DNA from: an uncultured Ignavibacteria bacterium
Lineage (GTDB): Bacteria > Bacteroidota > Ignavibacteria > SZUA-365
Length of the DNA stretch: 64,000 nucleotides
Assembly: GCA_913061095.1 (NCBI GenBank)
Contig: CAJXVM010000002.1
Coordinates: 186,001-250,000 of the forward strand
Reading direction: 5' to 3'
This document shows positions 41,414 to 49,345 of this stretch, in pieces. The position numbers were made by a program, and so were the translations under genes. Under the pieces are notes generated by a model that searched no databases, was not told the origin of the DNA, and was given only the letters and a program-made list of their open reading frames with translations. The stretch's first letter is position 1; every line of letters starts with the position of its first letter.

Positions 41414-42691
41414 TTACTCCTTCACCTGCTCCTTGACCCATGTGGTGGGGACGGACTTCGGACGGGTAATGGGGAGTCCGTAGGCGCGGGCGACGACGGC
41501 CTGGGAAGCGATTCCCAGTGCGCGGCTGACGCTGAAGAGCACCGTGTAGTACGAGAACTCCTTGAGTCCGTAGTGATAGAGCATCGCGCCGGAGCCGGCG
41601 TCGACGTTCGGCCAGGGATCGGCGATTTTCTTGATCTGGCGCAGCACGCCCGGCACCACGTCAAAGACGTTGGAGACGGTCTGGAACACGGGATCGTCCA
41701 TGCAGTATTGCTTGCCGAATGCAAGGAACGCGTCGAAGCGCGGGTCGGTGATGCGCAGCACGGCGTGTCCGTAGCCCGGAATCACCTTGCCGGAGTCCAG
41801 CGTCTCCCATGCGAACTTCTCGAGCTGCTCCTTATTCGGAGCGCCGCCGAATTTCTCGTTGACGTCGAGAATCCACTTGAGGCATTCCTGGTTTGCGAGT
41901 CCGTGCAGCGGACCCGCGAGCCCGTTGAGTCCGGCCGAGATCGCGTAATACAGATCCGACAGGGCACTGTTGACCGTGGCAGCGGAGAAGGCACTGACGT
42001 TGCCGCCCTCATGGTCGCTGTGCAGCACCAGGTACAGGCGCATGAACTTGGTAAATTCGCCGTTGGGATCGCCGAGGCCGAGCATGTGCACGTAGTTGGC
42101 GCCCCAGTCGAGATTCGGATCGGGGCTGATCGGATCGCCCTTGCCGAAACGCTTGCGGTAAATCCATGCCGCGATGTTCGGAAGCTTCGCGATGATGGAG
42201 ATCGCGTCCGCGAGCGTTGCTTCCCAGTATTGATCCTTTGTCATGCCCTCGTCGTAGCGCTTGCGGAATATGGATTCCTTCTCCATGACGAGAATGGCCG
42301 TATTGAACATCGCCATCGGATGGGAGTCGTCGGGCATTGCGCTGAGCACGTCCCAGACGTACTTCGGCACTTCCTGCTCGGCCTGCAGCTGATCCTGCAG
42401 ATCCTTCAGTTCTTCCTCATTGGGGAGTGAACCGCTGAGAAGCAGGTAGAAAATTTCCTCGGGCAGCTTGTCGGTGAGTTCTTTCAGCTCGATGCCGCGG
42501 ATGATCAGTCCCTTGTCAGGCGGTACGACGGAGGTGTCGCACACGAGGCCCTTCACGCCGCGCATGCCGCCGTAGACCTGTTTGACGGTCACCTGTGAAA
42601 CAACCTTGTCTCCGTGCTCCTTGACCAGCTGCTTGATTTCATCGCGCTGGGGAGCATAGACTTCTGCCAGTTTTTCCTGGAGTTTCGGCAT
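41414..42691 (-). CDS. gltA: Citrate synthase, eukaryotic (mitochondrial) type
   Basis: A 425-residue enzyme condensing acetyl-CoA and oxaloacetate. The long form, with VYGGMRGVKGLVCDTSVVPPD near the N-terminus and GLNGLAGPLHGLANQECLKW, is that of mitochondrial-type synthases rather than the usual bacterial GltA. Catalytic residues are visible: His in LVLHSDHEGGN, His in VIPGYGHAVLRITDPR (GHAVLR), and Asp in PNVDAGSGAML. Single gene on the minus strand with its own terminator. Confidence 0.93.
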   Translation of the reverse strand: MPKLQEKLAEVYAPQRDEIKQLVKEHGDKVVSQVTVKQVYGGMRGVKGLVCDTSVVPPDKGLIIRGIELKELTDKLPEEIFYLLLSGSLPNEEELKDLQDQLQAEQEVPKYVWDVLSAMPDDSHPMAMFNTAILVMEKESIFRKRYDEGMTKDQYWEATLADAISIIAKLPNIAAWIYRKRFGKGDPISPDPNLDWGANYVHMLGLGDPNGEFTKFMRLYLVLHSDHEGGNVSAFSAATVNSALSDLYYAISAGLNGLAGPLHGLANQECLKWILDVNEKFGGAPNKEQLEKFAWETLDSGKVIPGYGHAVLRITDPRFDAFLAFGKQYCMDDPVFQTVSNVFDVVPGVLRQIKKIADPWPNVDAGSGAMLYHYGLKEFSYYTVLFSVSRALGIASQAVVARAYGLPITRPKSVPTTWVKEQVKE

Positions 42692-42846
42692 AGGTCCTTC
42701 CTCTTGTTTAGGGTGTAGGTACGTGGATTAAGGGTATCAGGATCAACATAGAGATTTCAGGGTAAAAAAGAAAGATCCGGGAAAGGAAATCCTCCGTTTC
42801 TTTGCCCGGAATTGAGGGATTGAAGAGCAGGAGGACGTGTAACGGA

Positions 42847-42876
42847 TTTGAACTCTGCAAACTTTTTGTATATTGG
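42847..42876 (+). promoter_or_regulatory. Candidate promoter of the base-repair cluster
   Basis: TTTG (42847-42850), 18 bases, TATATTGG (42869-42876), one mismatch to TAnnTTTG. It would give a leader of about 85 bases before the Nudix ATG at 42968. Confidence 0.4.
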
Positions 42877-42967
42877 AGGCAAAACCACCATCGCTCAAGG
42901 GAACGGATGGTGTCGGATTCGCAGGACACCGGTTCAGGAATTGTACGACAGCCATACAGGTGCAGAT

Positions 42968-43366
42968 ATGTTTGACGAAAAAGAAGAAATGGTACGTGTA
43001 GCCGCCGCGATCATCCGCAGGGATGACAACGTGCTCATCTGCCAGCGCGGCATCAACCACCGGTATGGACTGAAATGGGAATTCCCGGGCGGCAAGCTGA
43101 TTCCCGGAGAAACCCTGCGCGAATGCCTGGAACGGGAGCTCTTCGAGGAACTGAACATCGAACCCGTCAAGGCGCGGGAACTGAAAACCATCCAGGCGAC
43201 ATACAGCGACGGCGGGAACTTCCTCATTACGTTTTTCATCGTTGATGAATACAGCGGTGAACTCAAGAACAACGTCTTCGAGGAGATCAAGTGGGTGACT
43301 TCGGAAGAAATCACACAATATGAGATGCTCGAGGGTTCCATTCCGATTCTTCCTCTCCTGAAATAA
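42968..43366 (+). CDS. MutT-like Nudix NTP pyrophosphohydrolase
   Basis: A 132-residue Nudix protein. The box GGKLIPGETLRECLERELFEELNI fits GX5EX7REUXEEXGU except for Asn at the last Gly position. The fold and length match MutT/NTP pyrophosphohydrolases that clean oxidised or modified dNTPs. An upstream extension of the frame to 42848 is not protein-like; the ATG at 42968 starts MFDEKEEMVRVAAAII. The adenine/thymine glycosylase gene follows after three bases and Ogg2 after that, which supports a role in 8-oxo-dGTP removal. Confidence 0.85.
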   Translation: MFDEKEEMVRVAAAIIRRDDNVLICQRGINHRYGLKWEFPGGKLIPGETLRECLERELFEELNIEPVKARELKTIQATYSDGGNFLITFFIVDEYSGELKNNVFEEIKWVTSEEITQYEMLEGSIPILPLLK

Positions 43367-43369
43367 ATA

Positions 43370-44431
43370 GTGCGTGTGCCTGGCAACACAGCAGTTCACG
43401 ACGACAGGCGCCGCACGCTCAACCGTATCCTCCTGCGCTGGTACGCCCGGCACGGGCGCAGCCTGCCGTGGCGCGATGTGGACAATCCCTATTACGTTCT
43501 CATCAGTGAATTCATGCTGCAGCAGACGCAGGTCGCGCGGGTGATGGAGCATTTTCCGCGATGGATCGCGCGTTTCCCGACTGTCGCGAAGCTCGCGAAT
43601 GCCCGCAGACGCGAGGTGCTGCTGGCATGGTCGGGACTCGGGTATAACCGGCGGGCGATGTACCTGCATGCTGCGGCGCAGGAAATCATGCGGCGGCACG
43701 GGGGACGCATTCCCGACGACGTCGAGGCGCTTCACGCCCTGCCCGGATTCGGACGTTATACGGCACACGCCGTCGCGTGCTTCGGGTACTACCGCCGCCT
43801 GCCCGTCGTGGATGTCAACGTTCGGCGCGTGCTTTCGCGTCTCGCGCGCAACATGAAAACGGACACCAACATGCTGGCGGAACCCGACGTCTGGGATATC
43901 GCCTCCGCGCTTCTGCCGCCGCTCGCCCACTACAACTGGAACCAGGCGCTGATGGATCTCGGCGCCACGGTATGCACGGCGCGCCGACCCTCCTGCGACA
44001 TGTGTCCCTTGCGCGGACGATGTCCCTCGGCGGGAAGACTCGCTCCCGGCACACCCTTCGGCCGCCATGCTGCGTCTCACGGGACGGCGGCGCCGGATCC
44101 CGGCACGGTTTCATCCGGCACGACGGCATCCATGCGGGGGACAGACAATGCGTCCACCCCGGCTGCGGTGCGCGAAACACCGCGGCGCATTCACAGGGGA
44201 CGCCTGATAGAACATCTGCGCCGCTGCTCACGGCACTGCGACAACGGGGGGCGGCTCTGCAGCATGCTTTTCGATCGCTGCGGGGAGGATGAACGCGCGC
44301 GGCTGCTCGATATTCTCGCGTCCCTGCAGCGGGACGGCATGATACGCGCGCGGGCACACCAGCGTGTCGTGCAGGACATCCGCGCCTTCGCCGAACCACT
44401 TGACATCCTGCGCATCTGTCTGACTGATTGA
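43370..44431 (+). CDS. MutY/MIG-family DNA glycosylase lacking the MutY C-terminal domain
   Basis: A 353-residue HhH-GPD glycosylase. Present are E47 in ISEFMLQQTQ, the hairpin LPGFGRYTAHAV, D148 in VVDVNVRRV, and the 4Fe-4S cysteines C202, C209, C212 and C218 (C-x6-C-x2-C-x5-C). At the position of MutY Ser120 (Lys in endonuclease III) this protein has Y130, as in the thymine glycosylase MIG. After the cluster there is a Pro/Thr/Ala-rich linker and an unrelated helical tail (about 275-353) instead of the Nudix-like 8-oxoG reader. It starts at GTG 43370, three bases after the Nudix gene. Confidence 0.85.
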   Translation: MRVPGNTAVHDDRRRTLNRILLRWYARHGRSLPWRDVDNPYYVLISEFMLQQTQVARVMEHFPRWIARFPTVAKLANARRREVLLAWSGLGYNRRAMYLHAAAQEIMRRHGGRIPDDVEALHALPGFGRYTAHAVACFGYYRRLPVVDVNVRRVLSRLARNMKTDTNMLAEPDVWDIASALLPPLAHYNWNQALMDLGATVCTARRPSCDMCPLRGRCPSAGRLAPGTPFGRHAASHGTAAPDPGTVSSGTTASMRGTDNASTPAAVRETPRRIHRGRLIEHLRRCSRHCDNGGRLCSMLFDRCGEDERARLLDILASLQRDGMIRARAHQRVVQDIRAFAEPLDILRICLTD

Positions 44432-44450
44432 ATCCCTAACTGCACTGACC

Positions 44451-45080
44451 ATGGATCCTGCCGCGAAAAACGAACTTCTTGAGGACTACGCATCACACCG
44501 CGATGCCATCCGTGCGCGGCTGGATGAATTCCGCGCGGTTCCGCCCGATCGCTGGTTTTACGAACTCGCCTACTGCCTTCTCACCCCGCAGTCCAGCGCC
44601 CGCCAGTGCTACCTCGTCGCGCAGGAGCTCGAGCGCCGCGATTTCTTCGGCGCGGCCTTCGACCCGACTCCCCTCCTCCGCTCGCATGAAGGCGGATACG
44701 TGCGCTTCCACAACACCAAGGCCGAGCGTCTGCTCGAGGCGCGCGAGGCCTGGCCGCGCATCGCGCAGCGTCTGCACGATCACGATGACGACAAGGCGCT
44801 GCGCAACCGTCTTGCCGAGACGGTGAAGGGACTCGGATTCAAGGAAGCCAGCCACTTCCTGCGCAACATCGGACGCACGGAGCTTACGATCGTCGACCGG
44901 CATATTCTGCGCAACCTCGTCCGGCTCGGTGTGCTTCCCGAATGGCCGCCGTCGATTTCCCGCCGTCGCTATCTGGAAATTGAAGCGCTTTTTGAGGATC
45001 TTGCATACACACTCGGCATCCCGGGCGACGAACTCGACCTCCTGCTCTGGCGCCGCGAAACCGGATTCGTGCTGAAATAA
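44451..45080 (+). CDS. 8-oxoguanine DNA glycosylase/AP lyase, Ogg2 type
   Basis: A 209-residue HhH glycosylase of the Ogg2 family (Methanocaldococcus Ogg type). The hairpin ETVKGLGFKEASHFLRNIG carries K131, the Schiff-base lysine, and LTIVDRHILRNL carries D149, the same 18-residue spacing as in the archaeal enzyme. It removes 8-oxoguanine and nicks the abasic site, the task of MutM in other bacteria. No iron-sulphur cluster. It begins 20 bases after the MutY/MIG-type gene, completing a Nudix, MutY-like, Ogg set. Confidence 0.9.
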   Translation: MDPAAKNELLEDYASHRDAIRARLDEFRAVPPDRWFYELAYCLLTPQSSARQCYLVAQELERRDFFGAAFDPTPLLRSHEGGYVRFHNTKAERLLEAREAWPRIAQRLHDHDDDKALRNRLAETVKGLGFKEASHFLRNIGRTELTIVDRHILRNLVRLGVLPEWPPSISRRRYLEIEALFEDLAYTLGIPGDELDLLLWRRETGFVLK

Positions 45081-45082
45081 TC

Positions 45083-45910
45083 ATGACTTCCCATCCTGAC
45101 AATCCATCCGCACCCGCGCTGCGCCTTGAAGACGTATCCTTCGCGTATGATTCGGAGGAGGTGCTGCGCGGTATCTCCTGCGATATCGCACCTGGCGAGT
45201 TTGTCGGCATTGTCGGACCGAACGGCGCGGGCAAGACAACGCTCATCCGCATGATCTCGGGTATGCTGACTCCCGACAGCGGCCATGCGCGTGTGGACGG
45301 CCACGACATCGCACACATGCATCCGCGTGAGCGCGCGCTCCGCATTGCTCTCGTGCCGCAGGATGAACGTGTCGTTTTTCCGTGGTCCGTCACATCCATG
45401 GTGCTTCTCGGGCGCCACCCGCATCGCGGTGGACTGGGTTTCGAAAAAGCGGAAGACTTCGAAGCGGCGGAGGATGCGATGACGCTCATGCGGATATCCC
45501 ATCTCGCCTCACGCAGCGTTCTCGATCTGTCCGGCGGCGAACTGCATCGCGTGCTCATCGCGCGGGCGCTGGCGCAGCAGACGCCCGTGCTGCTGCTCGA
45601 CGAACCCAACGCGCATCTCGACATCCGGCATCAGGTGGAGCTGTTCGATCTGCTCGCCCGTCTGCATGGCGAGGAGGGACGCACAGTGGTCATCATCACG
45701 CATGATCTCAACCTCGCCGCCACGCACTGCGACCGCATCCTCCTGATCGATGAGGGGCGGCTCGCCGCATCCGGATCCCCTGGCGACGTGCTTCGTGAGG
45801 AGCTGATATCGCGGCATTTCGGCGTGGGCGTCGAGGTGCGCACGGATCAGGAGTCCGGTCGTCCCGTGCTTCGCGTGCTGCGGAAAAACCGCGTTCCCGT
45901 CTCATCCTAG
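45083..45910 (+). CDS. ABC transporter ATPase of the iron-siderophore/vitamin B12 type
   Basis: A 275-residue single ATPase subunit. Walker A GPNGAGKTT, signature LDLSGGELHRVLIARALAQ, Walker B VLLLDEPNAHLD and switch His in IITHDLNLAATHCD are intact. The region ALVPQDERVVFPWSVTSMVLLGRHPH is typical of FecE/BtuD-type importers. No permease or binding protein is near. It lies two bases after the Ogg2 stop and so is cotranscribed with the repair genes. Partner subunits must be encoded elsewhere or be absent. Confidence 0.85.
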   Translation: MTSHPDNPSAPALRLEDVSFAYDSEEVLRGISCDIAPGEFVGIVGPNGAGKTTLIRMISGMLTPDSGHARVDGHDIAHMHPRERALRIALVPQDERVVFPWSVTSMVLLGRHPHRGGLGFEKAEDFEAAEDAMTLMRISHLASRSVLDLSGGELHRVLIARALAQQTPVLLLDEPNAHLDIRHQVELFDLLARLHGEEGRTVVIITHDLNLAATHCDRILLIDEGRLAASGSPGDVLREELISRHFGVGVEVRTDQESGRPVLRVLRKNRVPVSS

Positions 45911-46005
45911 TCCCGGCGCATGCACCGGAAAACACGCGAATGCGTTTTTCCTTAGTGCGCCCGTGCCTATCTTAGAAGCATCGTATTCCATCGACCCAAG
46001 GAGCC

Positions 46006-46461
46006 ATGGCAAAGTCCCGACATGAAGTACGCGAAAAAGCGATGCAGGTGCTCTACGCTTACGAGATTTCCCGCGAGCCGATCGAGATGCTTCTCGAATC
46101 CATCGCCGGCGAGGAACTCAATGAAGACGAGGAGCTGTACCGCTTCGCGCAGGCGCTGGTGTATTCCGTTCTCAATCACCGCAGCGAGGCCGACGAACTG
46201 ATCAGGGAAAAAGCCCGGCACTGGGATTTCGATCGCATCGCCACGCTCGACCGCATCGTGCTTCGCCTTGGTATCGTGGAATTCCTGCATTTCCCGGAAA
46301 TCCCCATCAAGGTGACCATCAACGAATGCGTCGAAATCGCCAAGCGTTTCAGCACCGACCAGAGCGGACGCTTCGTCAACGGCATGCTCGACAGCATTCT
46401 CACCTCGCTGAAGGAACAGGACCGCATCCGCAAGGAAGGGCGGGGTCTGATCGACAGCTGA
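46006..46461 (+). CDS. nusB: Transcription antitermination factor NusB
   Basis: A 151-residue helical RNA-binding protein acting with NusE in rRNA antitermination. Start MAKSRHEVREKAMQVLYAYE and the C-terminal signature EIPIKVTINECVEIAKRFSTDQSGRFVNGMLDSI (described in part) are diagnostic. A possible promoter has TATCTTAG at 45968-45975, the same box seen upstream of ychF. The MFS gene begins 64 bases later. Confidence 0.94.
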   Translation: MAKSRHEVREKAMQVLYAYEISREPIEMLLESIAGEELNEDEELYRFAQALVYSVLNHRSEADELIREKARHWDFDRIATLDRIVLRLGIVEFLHFPEIPIKVTINECVEIAKRFSTDQSGRFVNGMLDSILTSLKEQDRIRKEGRGLIDS

Positions 46462-46525
46462 CCGCCATACGGCAGCCCGCCGTCACTGGACAACTGATCG
46501 ACACGCAACCGCAGAAAGGACGCGC

Positions 46526-47875
46526 ATGAACATCACTGCGACTGCAGCGTTGCGGCGCACCGCGCATGACCGCGTGCTGCACGGATGGTATATGTACGAC
46601 TGGGCGAACTCCGCCTTCGCGGTCACCATTCTCGCGGCATTGTTCGGTCCCTACCTCGATAAGGTCGTCGTGCCCGAGGGCGGCATCGACATCGCCCTGC
46701 TCGGTGTGTCTGGCCTCACGGCGACGTCGCTCTACGGCTACGCCCTCGGGTTCTCCGCCCTGTTCGTTCTCCTCTCCTCCCCCATTCTCGGCGCCATCGC
46801 CGATTCCACTGCCACGAAAAAGCGCTTCCTGATGTTTTTCTGCTATCTCGGCAGCCTCAGCTCCCTGCTGCTGTTTTTCGTGGATGCAGGGGACGTGCTT
46901 CCGGCCCTGCTGCTGTTCATGGTCGCGAACTTCAGCTTCGTGTCCGCCAACGTGTTCTACGACTCCTTCCTCCCACACATCGCCGCGCCGAACATGCAGG
47001 ACGTCGTCTCGGGCAAGGGCTATGCTTACGGGTACGCGGGAGGCGGCATTCTTTTTCTCCTGCAGCTTCTGCTGGTGCAGTTTCACGGAGTGATCGGCAT
47101 CAGCGAAGTGATGGCCGTGCGCGTGGCGCTCGGGAGCGTCGGACTCTGGTGGGGTGGCTTCGCGCTGATCACCTTCTCGCGTCTCGAGGAGCCGCCGCTG
47201 CACGGTTCGCGTCCCGCAACGACCCGTCTCGTCGCCGACGGCTTCCGCCGCATTGTGCTGACGATGAAGAAAATCCGTTCGCTGCGGCAGATGGGCATTT
47301 TTCTCCTGGCTTTCATGATATACAACGACGGCATCCAGACCGTGATCGCCATGGCGACGGTGTACGGCAGCGAGGAACTCGACTTCGACACACTCACGCT
47401 GATGGGTGCGCTGCTGATGATACAGTTCGTCGGCGTGCTCGGGGCCCAGCTCTTCGGCATGCTGGCGAAGCGCTACGGCAGCAAGAACATGGTCATCGCA
47501 TCGCTCGCGATCTGGACGGGGGTGGTCGTGTACGCGTTCTTCATGACGGAGCCCATGGAGTTCTGGATACTCGGTGCCGTGGTCGGACTCGTGCTCGGCG
47601 GCAGCCAGGCCCTCTCACGCTCCCTATACAGCCGCATCATCCCGCCCGCCGCCTCGGCCGAATTCTTCGGCTTCTTTTCCGTCTTCGAAAAATTCTCCGC
47701 CATCTGGGGTCCCATCGCCTTCGCCCTCATCCGTCAGCTCACCGGCAGTGCCCGCTTGAGCATCCTCTCCCTCGTCGGTTTCTTCGTCGTCGGCATGATC
47801 ATACTCACGTTCGTGAGGATGAATGCCGCCATACGGGAAAAAGACCGCCTGGATGAAATGCTCAAACACCAATAA
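46526..47875 (+). CDS. MFS transporter, UMF1/Atg22-like family
   Basis: A 449-residue transporter with about 12 TM segments. The start RVLHGWYMYDWANSAFAVTIL is the hallmark of the UMF1 (vacuole effluxer Atg22-like) family, and the second half has VVGLVLGGSQALSRSLYSRIIP and AEFFGFFSVFEKFSAIWGP. Substrate unknown; yeast Atg22 exports amino acids. Follows nusB by 64 bases. The stop codon lies inside a CCAATAACCAACAACC repeat (47869-47897). Confidence 0.9.
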   Translation: MNITATAALRRTAHDRVLHGWYMYDWANSAFAVTILAALFGPYLDKVVVPEGGIDIALLGVSGLTATSLYGYALGFSALFVLLSSPILGAIADSTATKKRFLMFFCYLGSLSSLLLFFVDAGDVLPALLLFMVANFSFVSANVFYDSFLPHIAAPNMQDVVSGKGYAYGYAGGGILFLLQLLLVQFHGVIGISEVMAVRVALGSVGLWWGGFALITFSRLEEPPLHGSRPATTRLVADGFRRIVLTMKKIRSLRQMGIFLLAFMIYNDGIQTVIAMATVYGSEELDFDTLTLMGALLMIQFVGVLGAQLFGMLAKRYGSKNMVIASLAIWTGVVVYAFFMTEPMEFWILGAVVGLVLGGSQALSRSLYSRIIPPAASAEFFGFFSVFEKFSAIWGPIAFALIRQLTGSARLSILSLVGFFVVGMIILTFVRMNAAIREKDRLDEMLKHQ

Positions 47876-47897
47876 CCAACAACCATAAACCAACAAC
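47869..47897. repeat. CCAATAACCAACAACC repeat across the transporter stop codon
   Basis: Reverse-complement form of the TTGGTTATTGG family seen at 9405 and 12286. The TAA stop of the transporter is part of the repeat, so the repeat may have supplied the present stop. Confidence 0.65.
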
Positions 47898-47969
47898 GAT
47901 TCGACTACAGGGATTCCGGATCGCGACACTGCCGCGAAATGGATTCGCATGCGCGAATCGGCTTCGGAA

Positions 47970-48001
47970 TTTGACATTGGGGACAAAAAGCCGTAGGTAA
48001 T
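47970..48001 (+). promoter_or_regulatory. Candidate promoter of the alcohol dehydrogenase gene
   Basis: TTTG (47970-47973, within TTTGACA), 20 bases, TAGGTAAT (47994-48001). The spacing equals that of both tRNA promoters. It leaves a leader of about 145 bases. Confidence 0.45.
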
Positions 48002-48155
48002 ATATATACCCCGACGCCGCTGCGCCGGCTGTCGGGAGAGTGGGAGTCGACCAGAACATCGCTTCTTTCATTCTGTCGCGTCGAATGCGGAGCATTCGGC
48101 GGTTCGGTGCAGACGGCCACAGGGACATGTGACATCATGACCAGGAGAAGAACAT

Positions 48156-49220
48156 ATGGCCAGGCAGATGAAGACATTTGTCATGAAGAACATTGGAGAA
48201 ACAGGCGTCATGGAGAAGCCCGTACCCGAGGATCCCGGTCCGACCGGCGCCATCGTGAGAACGACCGCTGCGCTGGTGTGCACATCCGATACGCATACCG
48301 TCAAGGGCGCGATCGGTGAGCGGGAGAATATCACGCTCGGACACGAGGCCGTCGGCGTCGTTGAAAGCGTCGGCAGCGAGGTATCTGTCGCGCAACCGGG
48401 CGACCGCGTCGCCGTGAACGCCATCACGCCCTGCTACACCTGCGAAAACTGTCTCCGCGGTTACACCTCGCAGTGCCAGCAGATGCTTGGCGGCTGGAAG
48501 TTCGCGAACATCAAGGACGGCGTGTTCGCCGAATATTTCCACGTCAACAATGCGGAGGCCAATCTCGCACCGATACCCGACAGTGTCCCTGACGAATCCG
48601 CCGTGTACACCACCGACATGATGAGCACCGGATTCATGGGCGCGGAACATGCCAATATCCCCATCGGCGGCTCAGCGGCCGTGTTCGCGCAGGGTCCGGT
48701 CGGACTGATGGCCACCGTGGGCGCGAAGCTGCGCGGGGCGGGACTGATCATCGCCGTCGAGAGCGTTCCGAAGCGCCAGGAACTGGCAAGGCATTTCGGC
48801 GCGGATGAAGTCGTGGACTTCACAAAGGAGGATCCTGTCGAGCGCATCCGCGATCTGACAGGCGGTGACGGCGTGGATTCCGCGATCGAGGCGCTCGGTG
48901 CGCAGGTCACGTTCGAAGCGGCGATTCGCGCCGTGCGTCCCGGAGGCACGGTGTCTGTCGCAGGGTATTTCGGTGAAGGCGAGTACGTGAAGATTCCGCG
49001 TGAGGACTGGGGTGTCGGCATGAGCGACAAGGTCATCCGCACCGGGTTGTGTCCCGGCGGACGCGAGCGCATGGGACGTCTGCTGCGCCTGATCGAAAAC
49101 GGGCGCGTTGATCCCACCCCCATGACGACGCATACATTCGGCTTCGATGACATCGAAAAGGCTTTCGAACTGATGGACAGCAAGGAAGACGGTGTGATCA
49201 AGCCGCTGGTCACCTTCTGA
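48156..49220 (+). CDS. Zinc-dependent alcohol dehydrogenase, secondary-ADH type
   Basis: A 354-residue medium-chain dehydrogenase close to the NADP-dependent secondary alcohol dehydrogenases of Thermoanaerobacter and Clostridium. Catalytic zinc ligands C42, H63 and D154 (YTTDMMSTGF) follow that branch. It also keeps the structural zinc cysteines C93, C96, C99 and C107 (PCYTCENCLRGYTSQC), which I recall as missing from the Thermoanaerobacter enzyme. Cofactor loop GPVGLMATVGAKLRGAGLII; cofactor preference unclear. AGGAGAAG precedes the ATG. Stands alone with a promoter and terminator. Confidence 0.9.
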   Translation: MARQMKTFVMKNIGETGVMEKPVPEDPGPTGAIVRTTAALVCTSDTHTVKGAIGERENITLGHEAVGVVESVGSEVSVAQPGDRVAVNAITPCYTCENCLRGYTSQCQQMLGGWKFANIKDGVFAEYFHVNNAEANLAPIPDSVPDESAVYTTDMMSTGFMGAEHANIPIGGSAAVFAQGPVGLMATVGAKLRGAGLIIAVESVPKRQELARHFGADEVVDFTKEDPVERIRDLTGGDGVDSAIEALGAQVTFEAAIRAVRPGGTVSVAGYFGEGEYVKIPREDWGVGMSDKVIRTGLCPGGRERMGRLLRLIENGRVDPTPMTTHTFGFDDIEKAFELMDSKEDGVIKPLVTF

Positions 49221-49246
49221 TTCCTGCAGTCACTGCATGACATGAG

Positions 49247-49277
49247 AGGGCGAATCGCACCGGCGGTTCGCCCTTTG
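49247..49277 (+). terminator. Terminator after the alcohol dehydrogenase gene
   Basis: AGGGCGAA and TTCGCCCT around a 12-base loop, followed by TTGT, 27 bases after the stop. Confidence 0.7.
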
Positions 49278-49345
49278 TCGTATCTGCGTGACTTTTTTCC
49301 TTCCGAAGTGTCTCAGGGATGTCCGCACATTCCGGAGCACGTATC

